This document shows, piece after piece, positions 26,691 through 38,726 of a DNA stretch of 64,000 bases. A program made the translations under genes and the position numbers. The stretch lies in NCBI GenBank assembly GCA_964030475.1, contig CAXIPT010000002.1, forward strand, positions 4,534,669 to 4,598,668, given 5' to 3'. The DNA is from Tethya wilhelma. Lineage: Eukaryota; Porifera; Demospongiae; Tethyida; Tethyidae. The notes under the pieces were generated by a model. That model ran no database searches and was not told the origin of the DNA. It saw only the letters and a list, made by a program, of their open reading frames with translations. Numbering within the stretch: the first letter of the stretch is position 1; the number at the start of each line of letters is the position of its first letter.

Positions 26691-27540
26691 CTTCTTCGAG
26701 TTCTTCCACTTTATCTTCATCATCGATCCTTTGGTGGGAGTTGGAGGGTGAGGGAGCTGAAGTCCTTGAACGATTTGTATTGTCTGCTGCCAGTTTTCAT
26801 GAACTGTGAAGGATTTGGTGATATATTCTTCTATCCTCTGTTTTGAACAAGAATTGAGATCTACTAATTGCGTATGAACGTACATATTATTCTATACCCT
26901 TGGTTTTGGCAAAATTTTTAAAAAATTGTTGCCACACTGTCAATTTTGGCACTGGTTTTGTGAGGGAGCAGTGCTTTTTGTTTCTTCTGCGAATTCATCC
27001 CTGGATTAGTAGTTTAGTAAATTTAATGTTGGTATGCGTAACAACAAGTTTATCTCCATAATGGACATGCATTACTAAATTACTTTACTTACAGTGACTT
27101 CAGCTGCTGTCAGTTGAGTTCTCTTGGCAGCTTCTTTGATGGCTGTTTGGTGGGTGATGCCCCAGCCATGCATATCATTCTGGTAAAATGACTCTAAAAT
27201 GTCATTTTGGGCACATCTTTCGTCAATGAGTTCCTTTATAAACATTTTAGCCATTTTTAAACAATATATAAAAGCAAACTGAATGTCATACCACGGTCGT
27301 CATTTCTCTTCCCTGGTTAGTTCTCCTTCTTCTTGCACACCTCTGAAAGTCATAGTATTGAAATTGTTCAATAAAAGTTGTGGATACATAGAAATATTTG
27401 ATCGACTTACTTTCTCCTTCAATATTGTCATTGCTTTATCCAATTTCAGTTCTTGTTTCTCCACCCTACTTAACACCTTGTAACTTCTGGTGGCAATTTT
27501 CATAACCTGTGGAGGATTTGATATCTTTCTACCCTCTGTT
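26690..27540 (-). pseudogene. Damaged homeobox-like gene copies (two tandem partial copies)
   Basis: Copy B: 27254-27093 encodes 54 residues starting MAKMFIKELID and including homeodomain helices 1 and 2. Exon 27000-26898 has the same length (103 nt) and phase as its plus-strand paralogue at 29046. However, the codon for the invariant homeodomain Trp48 is TGA (26997-26995). The next exon (from about 26865) is shifted by two bases. Copy A, upstream on the same strand, keeps only exons equivalent to 29197-29324 and 29379-29441 (27535-27411 and 27342-27295), both open and in phase. The set looks like decayed duplicates of the gene at 28733-29681, in inverted orientation to it. Confidence 0.6.
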
Positions 27541-28732
27541 GATCACAAAAAAAGAATGTGAACACACAATATAATATTATATTATGCGTGAAATGGTGAT
27601 TTAGGGAACTTGATCTTTCAACAACTTTATCTCGGTTTCAGTTTGCCATAGCAGGCCTCTTTTCCTAACTAGTTTATGTTTATACTATATATATAGTCAT
27701 TAAATTTTGCATTAATATTACTATATCTGTAACTATGTAATTATAATGTAAGTTTGTAACCATGTGATCATGAATCATTATCATGTTACGATTAAGGTCA
27801 TGTCATTAATCCTTTGTTCAGTTTTATAATATTATACCATAAGAATATTTCTGAGTCACTTCTTTTGTATACAAAATTATTGTATATAAATTACGGACTG
27901 CTTATTTCAAGCTAAGTTTGAATATAATTTCATGGAATTTCGTGTTTTTTCTATAAAGTTTGAGGTATATGATTATTTCATAGTCATGATAATAGTCTGA
28001 ATTTTACCTGATGTATAACTTGTGACAACTTACAAGTCTAGCTATATACCTGGTCCTGTTTACAGCCTTTTTTCAGTATCCAGTCCACGAGGTTGAATTG
28101 CATGCAACCCTGATTTTTAGCTAGCTACATCCGGTGGGTGGGGCTGGATAGGTGACAGTTTGCACATGCGCAAATTATTAAGCTATAGCAGTGCACAGGA
28201 GAAAGGGAAAATGAACAGGATCAGGAGCGCTTGCATGCATGACATATGCTTTGTAAGCTTGGTGCAAGAAATAATTATCTGCGTGATTTTCAGCTACAAT
28301 GGCTGATTGTCAATATATAAGCTTGGTTCAACATAATGCATGACTTATAGTATGAGCTAACGTGCAATGCATGTGCATGCTAATTGCTGTGCATGCTAAA
28401 CAACTGACATTAATAATGAACAATAGCATACATGATGCATGGGGTGGGGCCAACCTCTTTTTCTTAATTGATTAAATTTGTAATTGGCAGTGAATAATTA
28501 TTATTTCAAAAGTCAAAAGTTTGAATTCAGAGCTGAAGCTTGCTGTGTATCGAAGAGAGAAAGAGAGAGAGGATTAATTCTGAGGGCAAGGTAAGTTTGT
28601 AACTTGAGGAACCATGTCTCCCTTGTACATCCCTATCTCCCTTCCATATAATTATTATTACTGTATACAACTACAATAGTGGCATTAAATTCAAACTATC
28701 ATAATATTTATAATACACACACTATCTGACAG
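27541..28732. other. Intergenic between inverted homeobox-like copies
   Basis: AT-rich. A possible noncoding exon ends at GGCAAG|GTAAGT near 28590, before the coding exon at 28733. ACATGCGCAAA near 28165 is the only promoter-like motif I see. Confidence 0.4.
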
Positions 28733-29681
28733 ATGGCAGCTCCAAGGAACCCCAATTGGCTCACTGTGGCCCAGATTTAGACATTAGAGTCCCTCTACAA
28801 GAAAGGCCTGTGTGGTTGGGACCAGAAACACCAACCAGACATGGAGGAAGCTGCAATGAAGACAAAGCTATCCACAGTTCAAGTCTTTGTAAGGGAAAAA
28901 AAAAACAAGAAAAACAAAACAAACAAACAAACAAACCCTTATATTTATGCATGTCCTGAGAGGCTGTTACTGTTATTATGTCTGGAGCTTGCATGTATCA
29001 TCGTATGAGGATTAAGTGTCAAATACATTTTCATCTAAAATGCAGAGATGGATTCGTAAAAGGAATCGAAAAAATACTTCATTGACTAAAGACGGACCCA
29101 AATTAACTGTATGGCACCAGTTTTTGAAGGACGTTTCCAAAACAAAAGGTACAAAATTATTATTATGACCACAAAGATATTGTTGCTGTTCAACAGAGAG
29201 GAAAAGTATGTCTAACCCTGGAGGAGAGTTCATGAAAACAACAAGCACCAAGTGCAAGCTGTTGAGCAAAGAGAAACCCGACCAATTAAAGTTGACACAA
29301 GAAATGGCCATCAAAAATAAGCAGGTAGGAGGTCTACACTGCTATCCATGACCTTCTCTCAAACTGTAACATTGACAGAAGTGTGAAAGACAGAGAAGAG
29401 CTGCAGAGAAGACAGCTGCAGACCAGGGGAGAGAAATGATGGTGAGACATTCAGCGTTCTTTTGCTATCATGATATAAATTATTGGATGCTTTGAATAAG
29501 AACACAGTGTTTCACCAGTAAGCAAATTCCACAACATTTGACCCCCCAAAATGATTTGACTACATAATTACAGGAACCTTCCAACTCCCACCAACTTAGA
29601 GAAGAAACTGAAGAAAAAGAAGAAAAAAATGTTGAAGAGAAAGGAAGAGTATATGACCACTGCATACTCAAACTATTGTAG
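28733..29681 (+). pseudogene. Divergent homeobox-like gene with an in-frame stop
   Basis: Five exons (28733-28888, 29046-29148, 29197-29324, 29379-29441, 29574-29681) join in phase to a TAG stop. Residues from the start to about position 60 fit a homeodomain: LTxxQ, then LESLY for helix 1, EAAMKTKLSTVQV for helix 2 and WIRKRNRK for helix 3. The loop between helices 1 and 2 is about four residues longer than in typical homeodomains. The normally invariant Asn51 is Lys. A TAG at 28778-28780 falls at homeodomain position 14, while everything downstream is open through four introns. Either the copy has just died, translation starts at a downstream ATG (28842), or the base is an error. The remainder is basic and coiled-coil-like. 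Confidence 0.5.
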
Positions 29682-29907
29682 GTACATAGGAGAGCACAGC
29701 TAGCGATCGATTTCTGGCTTGTACAAATGTTACATGGAGACTCATTGAAATGTGCATTACCCCCTCCCCCAATTACATCACACTAATTGGCATGCAATGA
29801 GTTGGCTTTCATTGACTTGCACGCAGCTTGTATCATGTGGTTTGCTAAATTAAATCATGTGACTATATACATAATTATACACACACACAATATGCTGACT
29901 CAGCAGA
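29682..29907. other. Convergent 3' spacer
   Basis: Short AT-rich interval between the homeobox-like gene and the beta-galactosidase stop. Nothing else is seen. Confidence 0.5.
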
Positions 29908-31733
29908 CTATGGGGGGTGGGGTGTGTCCCTAAATGTTATTGACTGGGGTTGCCGAGGGTTGTGGAACTCAAAGATCATCACCTACAGGAAACACAAACA
30001 GACAGGAAGGAGTTTATTAACCATTCAACATAATATTATTACAGCTGTTTGCTTAGAGAACTAGGGTAGCTAAAGTCCATCTGCATGGTTTGAGAATGCG
30101 CCAGAAGTGAAATAATGAGATTCATGCAATACTTTTCCTATTGGACAAAATTTAATAGCTAACTTAATTTTGACTGGTAAGGTGTAGGAAGCTGGAAAAG
30201 CAACCAAAATGCATGTATGATGCTCAACCTTTCCCAGGAATTGAGGCTACAAACTGTCCCAATTCACAGCTTGAAAAACACTTTCCTTGTACTATACTAC
30301 CATAATTTATGTCATAATGTGGACAGAATTTAATCGTACATATTGAAAAATTAGATATGGAGAATTGGCAGAAGTTCACAAATTTCGGCCAATAAATTTC
30401 TAAGTTCCATCGGTAGGTAGTTACCTTATTGACTCCCTTGCGGAGGATGGGGGCGGGGACATAGAGGGCCTGCTGAGGACCAGCGCTCCAGTAGCGACCG
30501 AGATTAGCACCATTGATAATTAGAATCCCTTTACCCCACCCCTGTAATAATGAAGAGGAAGAAAGAATGAACTATCACATTGAAAGATCATTAGCTTTGT
30601 GTCGTTTTCCTTTTTTTTACTTTTCAGAATCTCTATCTACTTACTGTCATGTCTGCAAATGTGTCAGAGGGGGTACCGTGAATGTTGAACGTGGCCTTGT
30701 ACAGTGCTGGTCCCACACTGAAGGAGGCAGGGGTTCGCTGCCACATCCCCCCGGACTCAATACTGCAAGGAAAGGAATAAAACAAGACACAAAAATAATA
30801 CTATCACACTCTTAGAAAATGTCATAAATATATACACTCTTAGAAAAACAAGCAAAAAAGCGAAGAAATTACTTTTCAATGAAGGATGGTTTGAACTCAA
30901 ATGAGTAGATCTTCCAGTCCGTTTGAGGCTTTGAGTCCACATAGACATCACCGCTGATACCTATGGTAGTTGTTACCATGACAATAGTAACCATTGCCAT
31001 GACAATGGTCAATAGTCGAATGACTAAAGTGCACCAAAATGTAACAATCTTACCTTTTCTGACCTCCAATGGTGTACCATAGTTGACATGACCAGCATTC
31101 TCTACCAAGATATCCAGAACGACCTGACCTGTTCCCTGATGGTGGAATCAGAATGGAGTATTGGAATGGGACATTGTGAAACGGGATTGAAAAGTGTTTT
31201 ACCTTGTCTTCAGTTTTCGGAAGAAGAAATGATTCTCTTTCGAAATACGACAGCCTCTTCACAGGCTTGAAGTCAACCATTGCCTGGGCACATTTAGAAT
31301 GAAAGGATTCCAAAGCACATTAATTCTTAGCCTCGTTCCCAGGCTCATTGCCTAAGTACCTTACATGAAAGGCTAGGGGGTGCCTGGTTGACGATCACTC
31401 ATGCAATTACTGTCGGCAAATCCCATGGCTCACGTGAGATTAGTAACCAGTCTCCCCATGGCACATGTAAGGCAGGCAGCGAGCCTGGGAATGAGACTTG
31501 GACAACTTCCTATTTCACAAGCTCCCATAAGCTAACTAGTGCTGCAGCATCCATCATCTTACCACTCCATAGTCCTTGAGCCCGTGTACTGTGATCTGGT
31601 GGGCATTAGCTGGAATGAGTGTCCTGTACAGCACATATCCATAGCCCTGTCCCCAGCCCTGATTCACAGGGAGGTACTCCATTGGAATGGGCTTCTGACT
31701 CAGGAACGGATCCTAGTAATGTCACATGACAAT

Positions 31734-31815
<82 letters not shown>

Positions 31816-34228
31816 TTGAGTGAAAACAGAAAAGTGAAAAATAAAAATTAAGGGAAGGACTTGTCAACTGTCTTTCCGAACCTCTGCTAGGGCAGAAAAC
31901 CATTTCCTTAGCCCACCACATTCATTGGATTAACAATACAACAAACATAATAGTAATGATAGTAAAGTTTTCATAGTTTCAGTAGTCCAAATAGGCAACA
32001 AAATACTCCCAATTGATGTCAATTTTAGAATAATTGTTTGACTTGATATCTCAGTGTAGGAAGGTCGTATGACAATGGGACTTGCGCCATTGCGATCAGC
32101 TCAAAGAGATCTTTCAAAAGATGTGCTTTATTAAAAAGTTTTGAAAATGGCCATTTTCTGAACAAAATCGCACTCGACCATGGGCTATAGTTCATGGTAT
32201 TGCACAAATATGATGATCATGAATTTAGTCAAAAACTAAACCATTTGAAAGATTCCATTGAGCTGATTGCAATGGTACCAATCCCAGCTTCATACGACCT
32301 TCCTAGGCTGAGATATTAAGTCAAATATTATTCCAAATAGGCAACAAAATACTCCCAATTGATGTCAATTTTAGAATAATTGTTTGACTTGATATCTCAG
32401 TGTAGGAAGGTCGCATGACAATGGGACTTGTGCCATTGCGATCAGCTCAAAGAGATCTTTCAAAAGATGTGCTTTATTAAAAAGGTTAGAAAATGGCCAT
32501 TTTCTGAAAAAAAATCGCACTCGACCATGGGCTATAGTTCATGGTATTGCACAAATTTGATGATCATGAATTTAGTGAAAAACTAAACCATTTGAAAGAT
32601 CCCATTGAGCTGATTGCAATGGTACCAATCCCAGCTTCATACGACCTTCCTAGGTTGAGATATTAAGTCAAACATTATTCCAAATAGGCAACAAAATACT
32701 CCCATCGATGTCAATTTTAGAATAATTGTTTGACTTGATATCTCAGCGTAGGAAGGTCGTATGACAATGGGACTTGTGCCATTGCGATCAGCTCAAAGAG
32801 ATCTTTCAAAAGATGTGCTTTATTAAAAGGTTACAAAATGGCCATTTTCTGAAAAAAATTGCACTCGACCATGGGCTATAGTTCATGGTATTGCACAAAT
32901 TTGATGATCATGAATTTAGTCAAAAACTAAACCATTTGAAAGATCTTATTGAACTGATTTAAAGGTACCAATCCCAGCTTCATACGACCTTTTTAATTAA
33001 GCTGAGATATACAGTAATTTTGCAAAGACCATGGTATTGGGAAAACTTAATAAGCACAAAACTACAGTTGAAACTACACCATTTGAAGGAGACATTTCTC
33101 TAGCTATATATCGATCGACTCACTGGTATGTACTGCATCGTACTGAGGAGTGGGATGTAGAGGGTCAGGTCAACAGCACCGTAGTGGAACTTGGGCAGGT
33201 CAGGGGGTATCGGAGGGAGTGGGGAGACAGCTGTGAGGGTGTGAGGGTGTGAGGGTGAGAGGGTGTGAGGGTGTGAGGATATGAGGGTGTGAGGGTGTGA
33301 GGATATGAGGGTGTGAGGATGTGAAGGTGTGAGGGTATGAGGATGTGAGGGTATGAGGGTGTGAAGGTGTGAGGGTGTGAGGGTGTGAAGGTGTATGTGT
33401 GTGTGAGCAATTAAACATTTTTACTTACGCAGACTTTCAGGAGCCTGCTGACTCAGTATTTCTCTGATGGCCCTGTACTTCAGTGTGATGTCACCACTCT
33501 CACTGAGAGGAGCTTTATAGTCTGGTGGAGAGAGATCGAGAAGTGGGCGTGGTCTACCGAATGCATCACACAACAGTCACATGACTTACCATAGCTGGTA
33601 ATGGTTGGACGGTACTGGGTGTTGTCGTCATCGTCACCCCAGTTAGCTCCATTCATAAACCCGAAATTGGTACCCCCTGGGACAATTACAATTAATTACT
33701 AGCAGCTGCCGTGAGATATACTCTAATTAATGCCCACCATGAAACATGTAGTAATTGAAAGAGACCCGTCTCTGTATAAACTGTGAAGTACTTAGTGACA
33801 GTTCATCAACTGTTTGTCCTCTCTCTGTCAGGGGTTCAGTCCAGTGCTCGAACCATCCAGACCAGAACTCCATCACCATTAGTGGCTTCTTGGGCTGCAT
33901 ACATACAGAATGACATCATCATTACATCATAATCTGAAACTGTACTATCCCACTTTGAGTGCAAAATTACGTTAATGGCAATTCAAGTAAATTTGTCATT
34001 AATTTTCATCATAAAATAATAATATGGTAGTTTATTCCTTAACTATACATGACATCATAATGACATCATACCTGTAAGCCAGCTAGGTCGTCAAGACCTA
34101 TCTTATCATGCATGAAGTTGACGGTTAATAGGACATCCTCATTTGTTCTACGAGAGAGAGACTCGTTTAATAGATACTGACTGTCGGAAGTGAAGAGAAG
34201 CTCTGAGGTGCCTAGCTCACGCATCAGC

Positions 34229-34305
<77 letters not shown>

Positions 34306-36218
34306 TGTGAACATAATTATAGTGTTAGAAGTTTGATCGCTACAGTAAAATTCTGCACATAATTCTGCCTACAAGCGTACAGTTTAAGTGCAGAAAATAA
34401 CTTGCAATGAAACATAAGAGGTAGGTTAATTTTTATTGGTAATTATGATGCTAAAATTTCACAAAAATGCTCACAAATTTTAACCAATCTAAAATGCCAT
34501 CATACAGCAGATGTCTCACCCTATACAGTGATGTCATATAGCTCAAAGCCTTAGACTCTTCCTCACTGGGATACGCAGCAAATTCGTTCTCAATCTGGAG
34601 TGCAATGACGGGACCTCCGTAAGAGAACTGGAGAGGAGTGAGGACTTTGAAGAGCTCAGAGAAGTAGTCCCTTACAGCCTCCATGAAGGCTGGGTGAGTG
34701 GATCTCAGCTCCATGTCAGGATCGTGAAGGAGCCAACTGTATACAGGTATGAGGAATGGAAGACGTGATATGCAAGCTAACAGAGTGTACGCCAATGGCT
34801 ATAATTATTGCATAAGTATTATAGTATACAGTTTACAGTTTACAGTATCAAGAAAGTATTCTAGGAAAGCATGCTGTGAACTTACTATAATAATTATTGC
34901 TAAACAATAGGATTCATAGTTAAGGTAGTTTACTGTGAAAACAAGGTCACTTTGCTGTTAGCAAATTTCTGGCACAAAAAACACTTTATGTGAAAACTTA
35001 CTCTTTTCAACACTACCTATATACATCCAACAACTCACTAACTATAACATGAATAAAGTCATTACATGTTCAACCTACGCTGGCAGTCCCCCTAGCTCCC
35101 ACTCGGAGCAGATGTAGGGACCAGGACGGACTATGACGTAAAGGCCGAGAGTTTGAGCTGTGAGGATGAACTCCCTGATGTCCAGGATCCCAGTGAAGTC
35201 ATAGGAATCAGGAACGGGTTCATGGAGATTCCAAGGAACATAGCTGTGGAACGAAATATGGGAATGAGACAGGAAATACCCAACACCGTGTCTATGAGCA
35301 GATTGATCACAATGGTCCAAGTCTTATTGTCATACAATAAACCTTCCCAGACAGAGATATTATTTTATTTACCACATACCATAATATAGTACAAAATATT
35401 GGCGAAAATAAAATTTGGCAGATTGTCAAAGTTTCATGATTGGTGGATTTTATTTTGGTGGTAGTGCACGCAGCAATACATGTATTCCGTATGTGCTGCG
35501 CAAAAATGACTGTTTCACAGATTTAATATTGGCAATCCTTACCAAAACCCGTGAAAACAGCCAATCCATTAATACTAAAATCCGCCAAATTTTTGTACTA
35601 TATGGTGTACATGGGCTAAATTATTTAACTGTAACTATTACGTTTCCACAGTGTTCAGCCCAGCTGCCTTCAGTTTCATGAGTCTGTCTTCCCAGTAGGC
35701 TGGTACCACTCTGAAGTAGTGGATGGCTCCGCTCATTATCAGCTTCCTCTTACCATCGATGATAAACTCGTGTCCGTCTTCAGTGAATCGTATCGCAGGG
35801 TCGCGAACCTTCTTCAAAGAGGGCTGTGATTGGTGGGAGTGTTTGCTAGACGATCCAAATGGTTGGTTGTTTGATTGCGAGGATAATGAAGGGGCGGATC
35901 TTGAGAAGAAATGAGGAAGAATGAGATAGCCAAAGAGAAAGCCAACCAACACCACTGCAGCAACCTAAGAGAGAGGGAAAATGTGAAGGAATGGCTGAGA
36001 AATACAACTCAGTTATGACGTGAACATAATAATGATCATAAATAAAGTAATAACCATGCGTTTATGTCATAACTTAAGTGTTATAACTGTGATGTGTACA
36101 ACACCTGCATGTAATAAAAACTCACGTCATAACTTGGGTTATAACCATACATGTTTTTCTACAACAATTAACAAATTTTAAAATCATTTCAGTAGCTGCA
36201 TCCATTACCTGTAGCCAT
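29908..36218 (-). CDS. GLB1L: GH35 beta-galactosidase-like protein (GLB1L family)
   Basis: Sixteen exons join in frame to 671 residues: 36218-36209, 35954-35642, 35243-35079, 34736-34520, 34227-34072, 33894-33738, 33676-33590, 33521-33429, 33230-33124, 31712-31563, 31283-31203, 31135-31054, 30960-30873, 30762-30645, 30541-30425 and 29982-29908. A hydrophobic span at residues 3-17 is a signal peptide or anchor. The GH35 barrel carries the signatures [17 protein letters not shown] and [14 protein letters not shown]. The acid/base Glu is in IENE (Glu214) and the nucleophile Glu is in VMEFWSGW (Glu296), so both catalytic residues are intact. C-terminal beta domains include [18 protein letters not shown]. 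It removes terminal beta-galactose from glycans, in the secretory pathway or lysosome; paralogues GLB1L2/3 are equally close. The first coding exon is only ten bases (MAT plus one), chosen because it restores phase with acceptor 35956-35955. Confidence 0.9.
30075..30215. repeat. Dispersed MITE-like repeat, copy 3 (minus orientation)
   Basis: CCATCTGCATGGTTTGAGAA at the left end is the reverse complement of the right end of 11741-11962. It is a partial copy within the last intron of the beta-galactosidase gene. Confidence 0.6.
31735..31815 (-). repeat. (AG)n / (CT)n microsatellite
   Basis: Pyrimidine-rich on the coding strand of the beta-galactosidase gene, about 25 bp upstream of the exon 10 acceptor. 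Confidence 0.85.
31983..33010. repeat. About 350-bp tandem repeat, three copies, intron of beta-galactosidase
   Basis: Same family as 7480-8615, with unit starts near 32043, 32392 and 32738. The inverted half-blocks are near 32290, 32640 and 32985. A degenerate fragment (near 35290-35362) lies in another intron of the same gene. Confidence 0.85.
33231..33403 (-). repeat. GTGTGAGG minisatellite at a splice acceptor
   Basis: About 20 copies of an 8-bp unit (GTGTGAGG with GATATGAG variants). On the coding strand this is (CCCTCACA)n and its last unit supplies the CACAG acceptor of beta-galactosidase exon 9 (exon from 33230). Confidence 0.88.
34229..34302 (-). repeat. (CT)n at a beta-galactosidase acceptor
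   Basis: On the coding strand a long (CT)n run ends directly in TAG before exon 5 (exon from 34227). Confidence 0.88.
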
Positions 36219-36646
36219 CTTGCATTGCTCCCGATCAGGCAGTACAGTATTTATAAATATGCATGAAGTTAGCTAGCTAGCTGTCAGTGCAGTGCTAGTG
36301 GATCAAATTATTTGGAAGCACACAGGCAACTTGTTGCAAATGGCAATCAAGGTTGCCTAGTACTTAGATCTAGCTGCTGTACTTCTAGCAACTCACTTGC
36401 AGTTTTGTTATGGACCTCATTCTGGCCCTGTTGAACAACTGTGGCACCTTCCAACGAATCATGGTCAGTCTGCTGTGATTTCTAATTAATGCCCACCTCC
36501 CATGGAGATTTAGCCACGCCCCCTACTATTCATAAAGTGCAAAATCTTTTCTTTCTTTTTTTTCCACTCTCAATTTCTGCCAGTACAAAGTAAAGAGTGG
36601 TGTTTATGTGTATAAAAGATGCACCACATTAAAATAAATAAAAGAG
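36219..36646. other. Region between beta-galactosidase 5' end and LSM12 3' end
   Basis: Presumed beta-galactosidase promoter and LSM12 3' UTR. A plus-strand 18-codon frame beginning at ATG near 36412 and ending at a GTCAGT donor is visible, but no following exon is found. Confidence 0.4.
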
Positions 36647-36910
36647 TTAGTTGGTGTCTGTAGTTTTCTGTTCTTCATGGAACTTTGTAACCTGCAAACA
36701 ACAATTAAAGCTTTAGTTCTAATCGAATAAAGATATATATATATATATACACGACATTTGAGATTATCACAACAACGTACCAATTTTCTAACGACTTGGG
36801 TAAAGTGTTCGGGGCCAGTACAGCTCTCGGGGGAGTAGGGCGGAGGGATACGGACATCGTTTAATACCACTATGGTGCTGTTGTCCCAGCGAATGTCTTC
36901 ATATCTGAAC

Positions 36911-37003
<93 letters not shown>

Positions 37004-37654
37004 CAAGTAAATGAATAAAGATATTAACAAAAGTTGGATGTTTCAATTATCAACAACAACAAAAATACATGATAAAGTACTTCACTTTGGTACTACTCAC
37101 AGTTTCCTAAGGCTGTCAAACAGCTGTTGAGCGGCATCACTAACATTGACACCCTTGGCTTGAACATCACGCCACTTAGCTACGACATTTTTCTCTAATC
37201 TCTTCTGAACCTTTTGCAGACTGATCTCTGGCAGGGAGGCGGGGTCACCAGTAGGCCACGCCCCTTGCTGTGGGGGAGCAATCACGTCCAGTTGAGAGAC
37301 GTGCTTTAGATTGATGACGTGCACAGAACCAGGTGATGAATGGGTGTCACCTTCACCTGATACATTAGCTCAGGAAAATATTGGAATAAATGACAGCTAT
37401 ATAGTGTGTGTACGATTTGAAAGTAATGATCCAAAACCAAATGAAAACGTGTGAAATATTATGCATATGCATATCACACACACTGTCAGATCACCACGTT
37501 AAAATTCACTGAGGATACGGATTACCACGGCTCTAGTCGTCTCGTCAGTGGCGATGACATTGCCTCTCAGGGTGTCGCCGTAGGTGGTGGTGCAGCTGAG
37601 TTCAGTACCAAGGGGTAGAGCGGCAGACAAGCTTTCACGCGCCGCACCTGCCAT
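36647..37654 (-). CDS. LSM12: LSM12 homologue
   Basis: Four exons (37654-37510, 37356-37101, 36904-36781, 36691-36647) join in frame to 189 residues; human LSM12 is 195. Residues about 15-80 form an Sm-like fold (GTELSCTTTYGDTLRGNVIA, then INLKHVSQLDVI). The rest is the anticodon-binding-associated (AD) domain with the family motifs AQQLFDSLRKL and VVLNDVRIPPPYSPESC. LSM12 proteins link Ataxin-2 to RNA regulation and, in mammals, modulate two-pore channels. Start ATG 37654 fits family length; an upstream GTG frame is not used. Confidence 0.9.
36905..37002 (-). repeat. (CT)n at an LSM12 acceptor
   Basis: An imperfect (AG)n tract, (CT)n on the coding strand, runs up to the GTTCAG acceptor of LSM12 exon 3. 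Confidence 0.85.
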
Positions 37655-37847
37655 CACTTGGTGTGCATCAATTAGAACACGCACATGTACAAGCTCCGCC
37701 CATAAATTAGTAAACTATTCTGATTGGTCGGTTTAAATTTTTAGAGGCAAATTGCAAACAACTCATGATAGAGAAGCTGCAAAGCACTTTTCCATTTCTG
37801 AAGTTTTCCAGCTGAATTCAAAGATACTGTTTCTCTCAGTTCCTGCA
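37655..37847. promoter_or_regulatory. Compact bidirectional promoter, LSM12 / RACGAP1-like
   Basis: Start codons are 193 bp apart. An inverted CCAAT box (ATTGG at 37723-37727) and a CCGCCC Sp1-like site near 37697 lie between them. Confidence 0.6.
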
Positions 37848-38560
37848 ATGGCTGCTACTTCACTTGTACCGCAATACGACGACCTAGTCGCTTCCTCTGA
37901 CGTGCTGTGTGCTGGCATGGAAGAGAGTAAGTTGGGAATTCTAGCTGTCACTGATATAAATAGAATTTTGTATTGAAAACCTGCTATATTTAGAGTTGTA
38001 TTGACTTGATACTGTTTTGTATTTCAGTGTTTGCTTCATTTGTTGGCCGACAAGTTTCAGTGCAGACAAGAATAGCTAAAATGTCAGAAGAAATGGCCCT
38101 ACTGAAAGTGAGTTGTGTTAGCATCTCTATCAATACTATTATAGTGCTATGTAAATTCGACAGTTTGTCCAACTACATAGCCTACAAATCTCATGTGTGT
38201 GTGGTACTATGTATGTAACATTAGGCTGTGTGGGAAAATGGGAATATACATAAAGTACAATGTACATTGTGGGTTGGTCGTGTTGTGTATTGCTTTTAAT
38301 GTGAATGGAATTTCTGTGGTTTCCCTATTCAGAGAGACAATGAAGCCAAAGATATCAAGCTGAAGGTTGCCAGGTCAGTGAGAGATTCAGCACACAAATT
38401 GTGTGAATAATCTGGGCCTATTCTTTTCATAGTGTAGTCTAGTAGTTGTTGTGTCTGTGGTGCTGTAGTTTCATTGTCACACTGTTTTCTGGTTTGCAGG
38501 AACTCCTTTGAGGACCAGAGACTAAAGAGAGTTGAAGTGGAGGAGCATTTGAAGCAATAT
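37848..38560 (+). CDS. RACGAP1: RACGAP1 (MgcRacGAP/CYK-4)-like, N-terminal exons only
   Basis: Four exons (37848-37926, 38028-38107, 38333-38373, 38500-38560) encode 87 residues: DDLVASSDVLCAGMEE, then RDNEAKDIKLKVARN and QRLKRVEVEEHL. The pattern follows the N-terminal coiled coil of RACGAP1, which binds MKLP1 to form centralspindlin in cytokinesis. The last exon ends in phase 0 at TAT|GTAAGT. No C1 or RhoGAP exon follows in this window; a CARD gene begins 166 bp later. A matching C-terminal fragment lies at 57842-58087. See the finding on the split gene. The match is short and coiled-coil based, so identification is moderate. Confidence 0.55.
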
Positions 38561-38694
38561 GTAAGTGTAAATGTATGCTCTGTAAAGATAAATTAAAACT
38601 GTGTATTAATATTCGCGCTCACAGTTTGATACTGCAGATTTTAGTGGTTGGGCAAAAAACCGCATAATTGTTTTAAAAACGCGCGCAAATCCCC

Positions 38695-38715
38695 GGGAAT
38701 CCCCCTTTTCACGTC
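38695..38715 (+). promoter_or_regulatory. kappaB site plus CACGTC box upstream of CARD gene A
   Basis: GGGAATCCCC (38695-38704) fits the NF-kappaB consensus GGGRNWYYCC exactly and is followed by TTTTCACGTCAC. It ends 22 bp before the ATG. Confidence 0.65.
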
Positions 38716-38726
38716 ACACGTTTACA

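Noticed and set aside
36412..36472. Plus-strand 18-codon frame (ATG near 36412) ending at a GTCAGT donor
   Set aside because: No acceptor or following exon with continuing similarity before LSM12 on the opposite strand.
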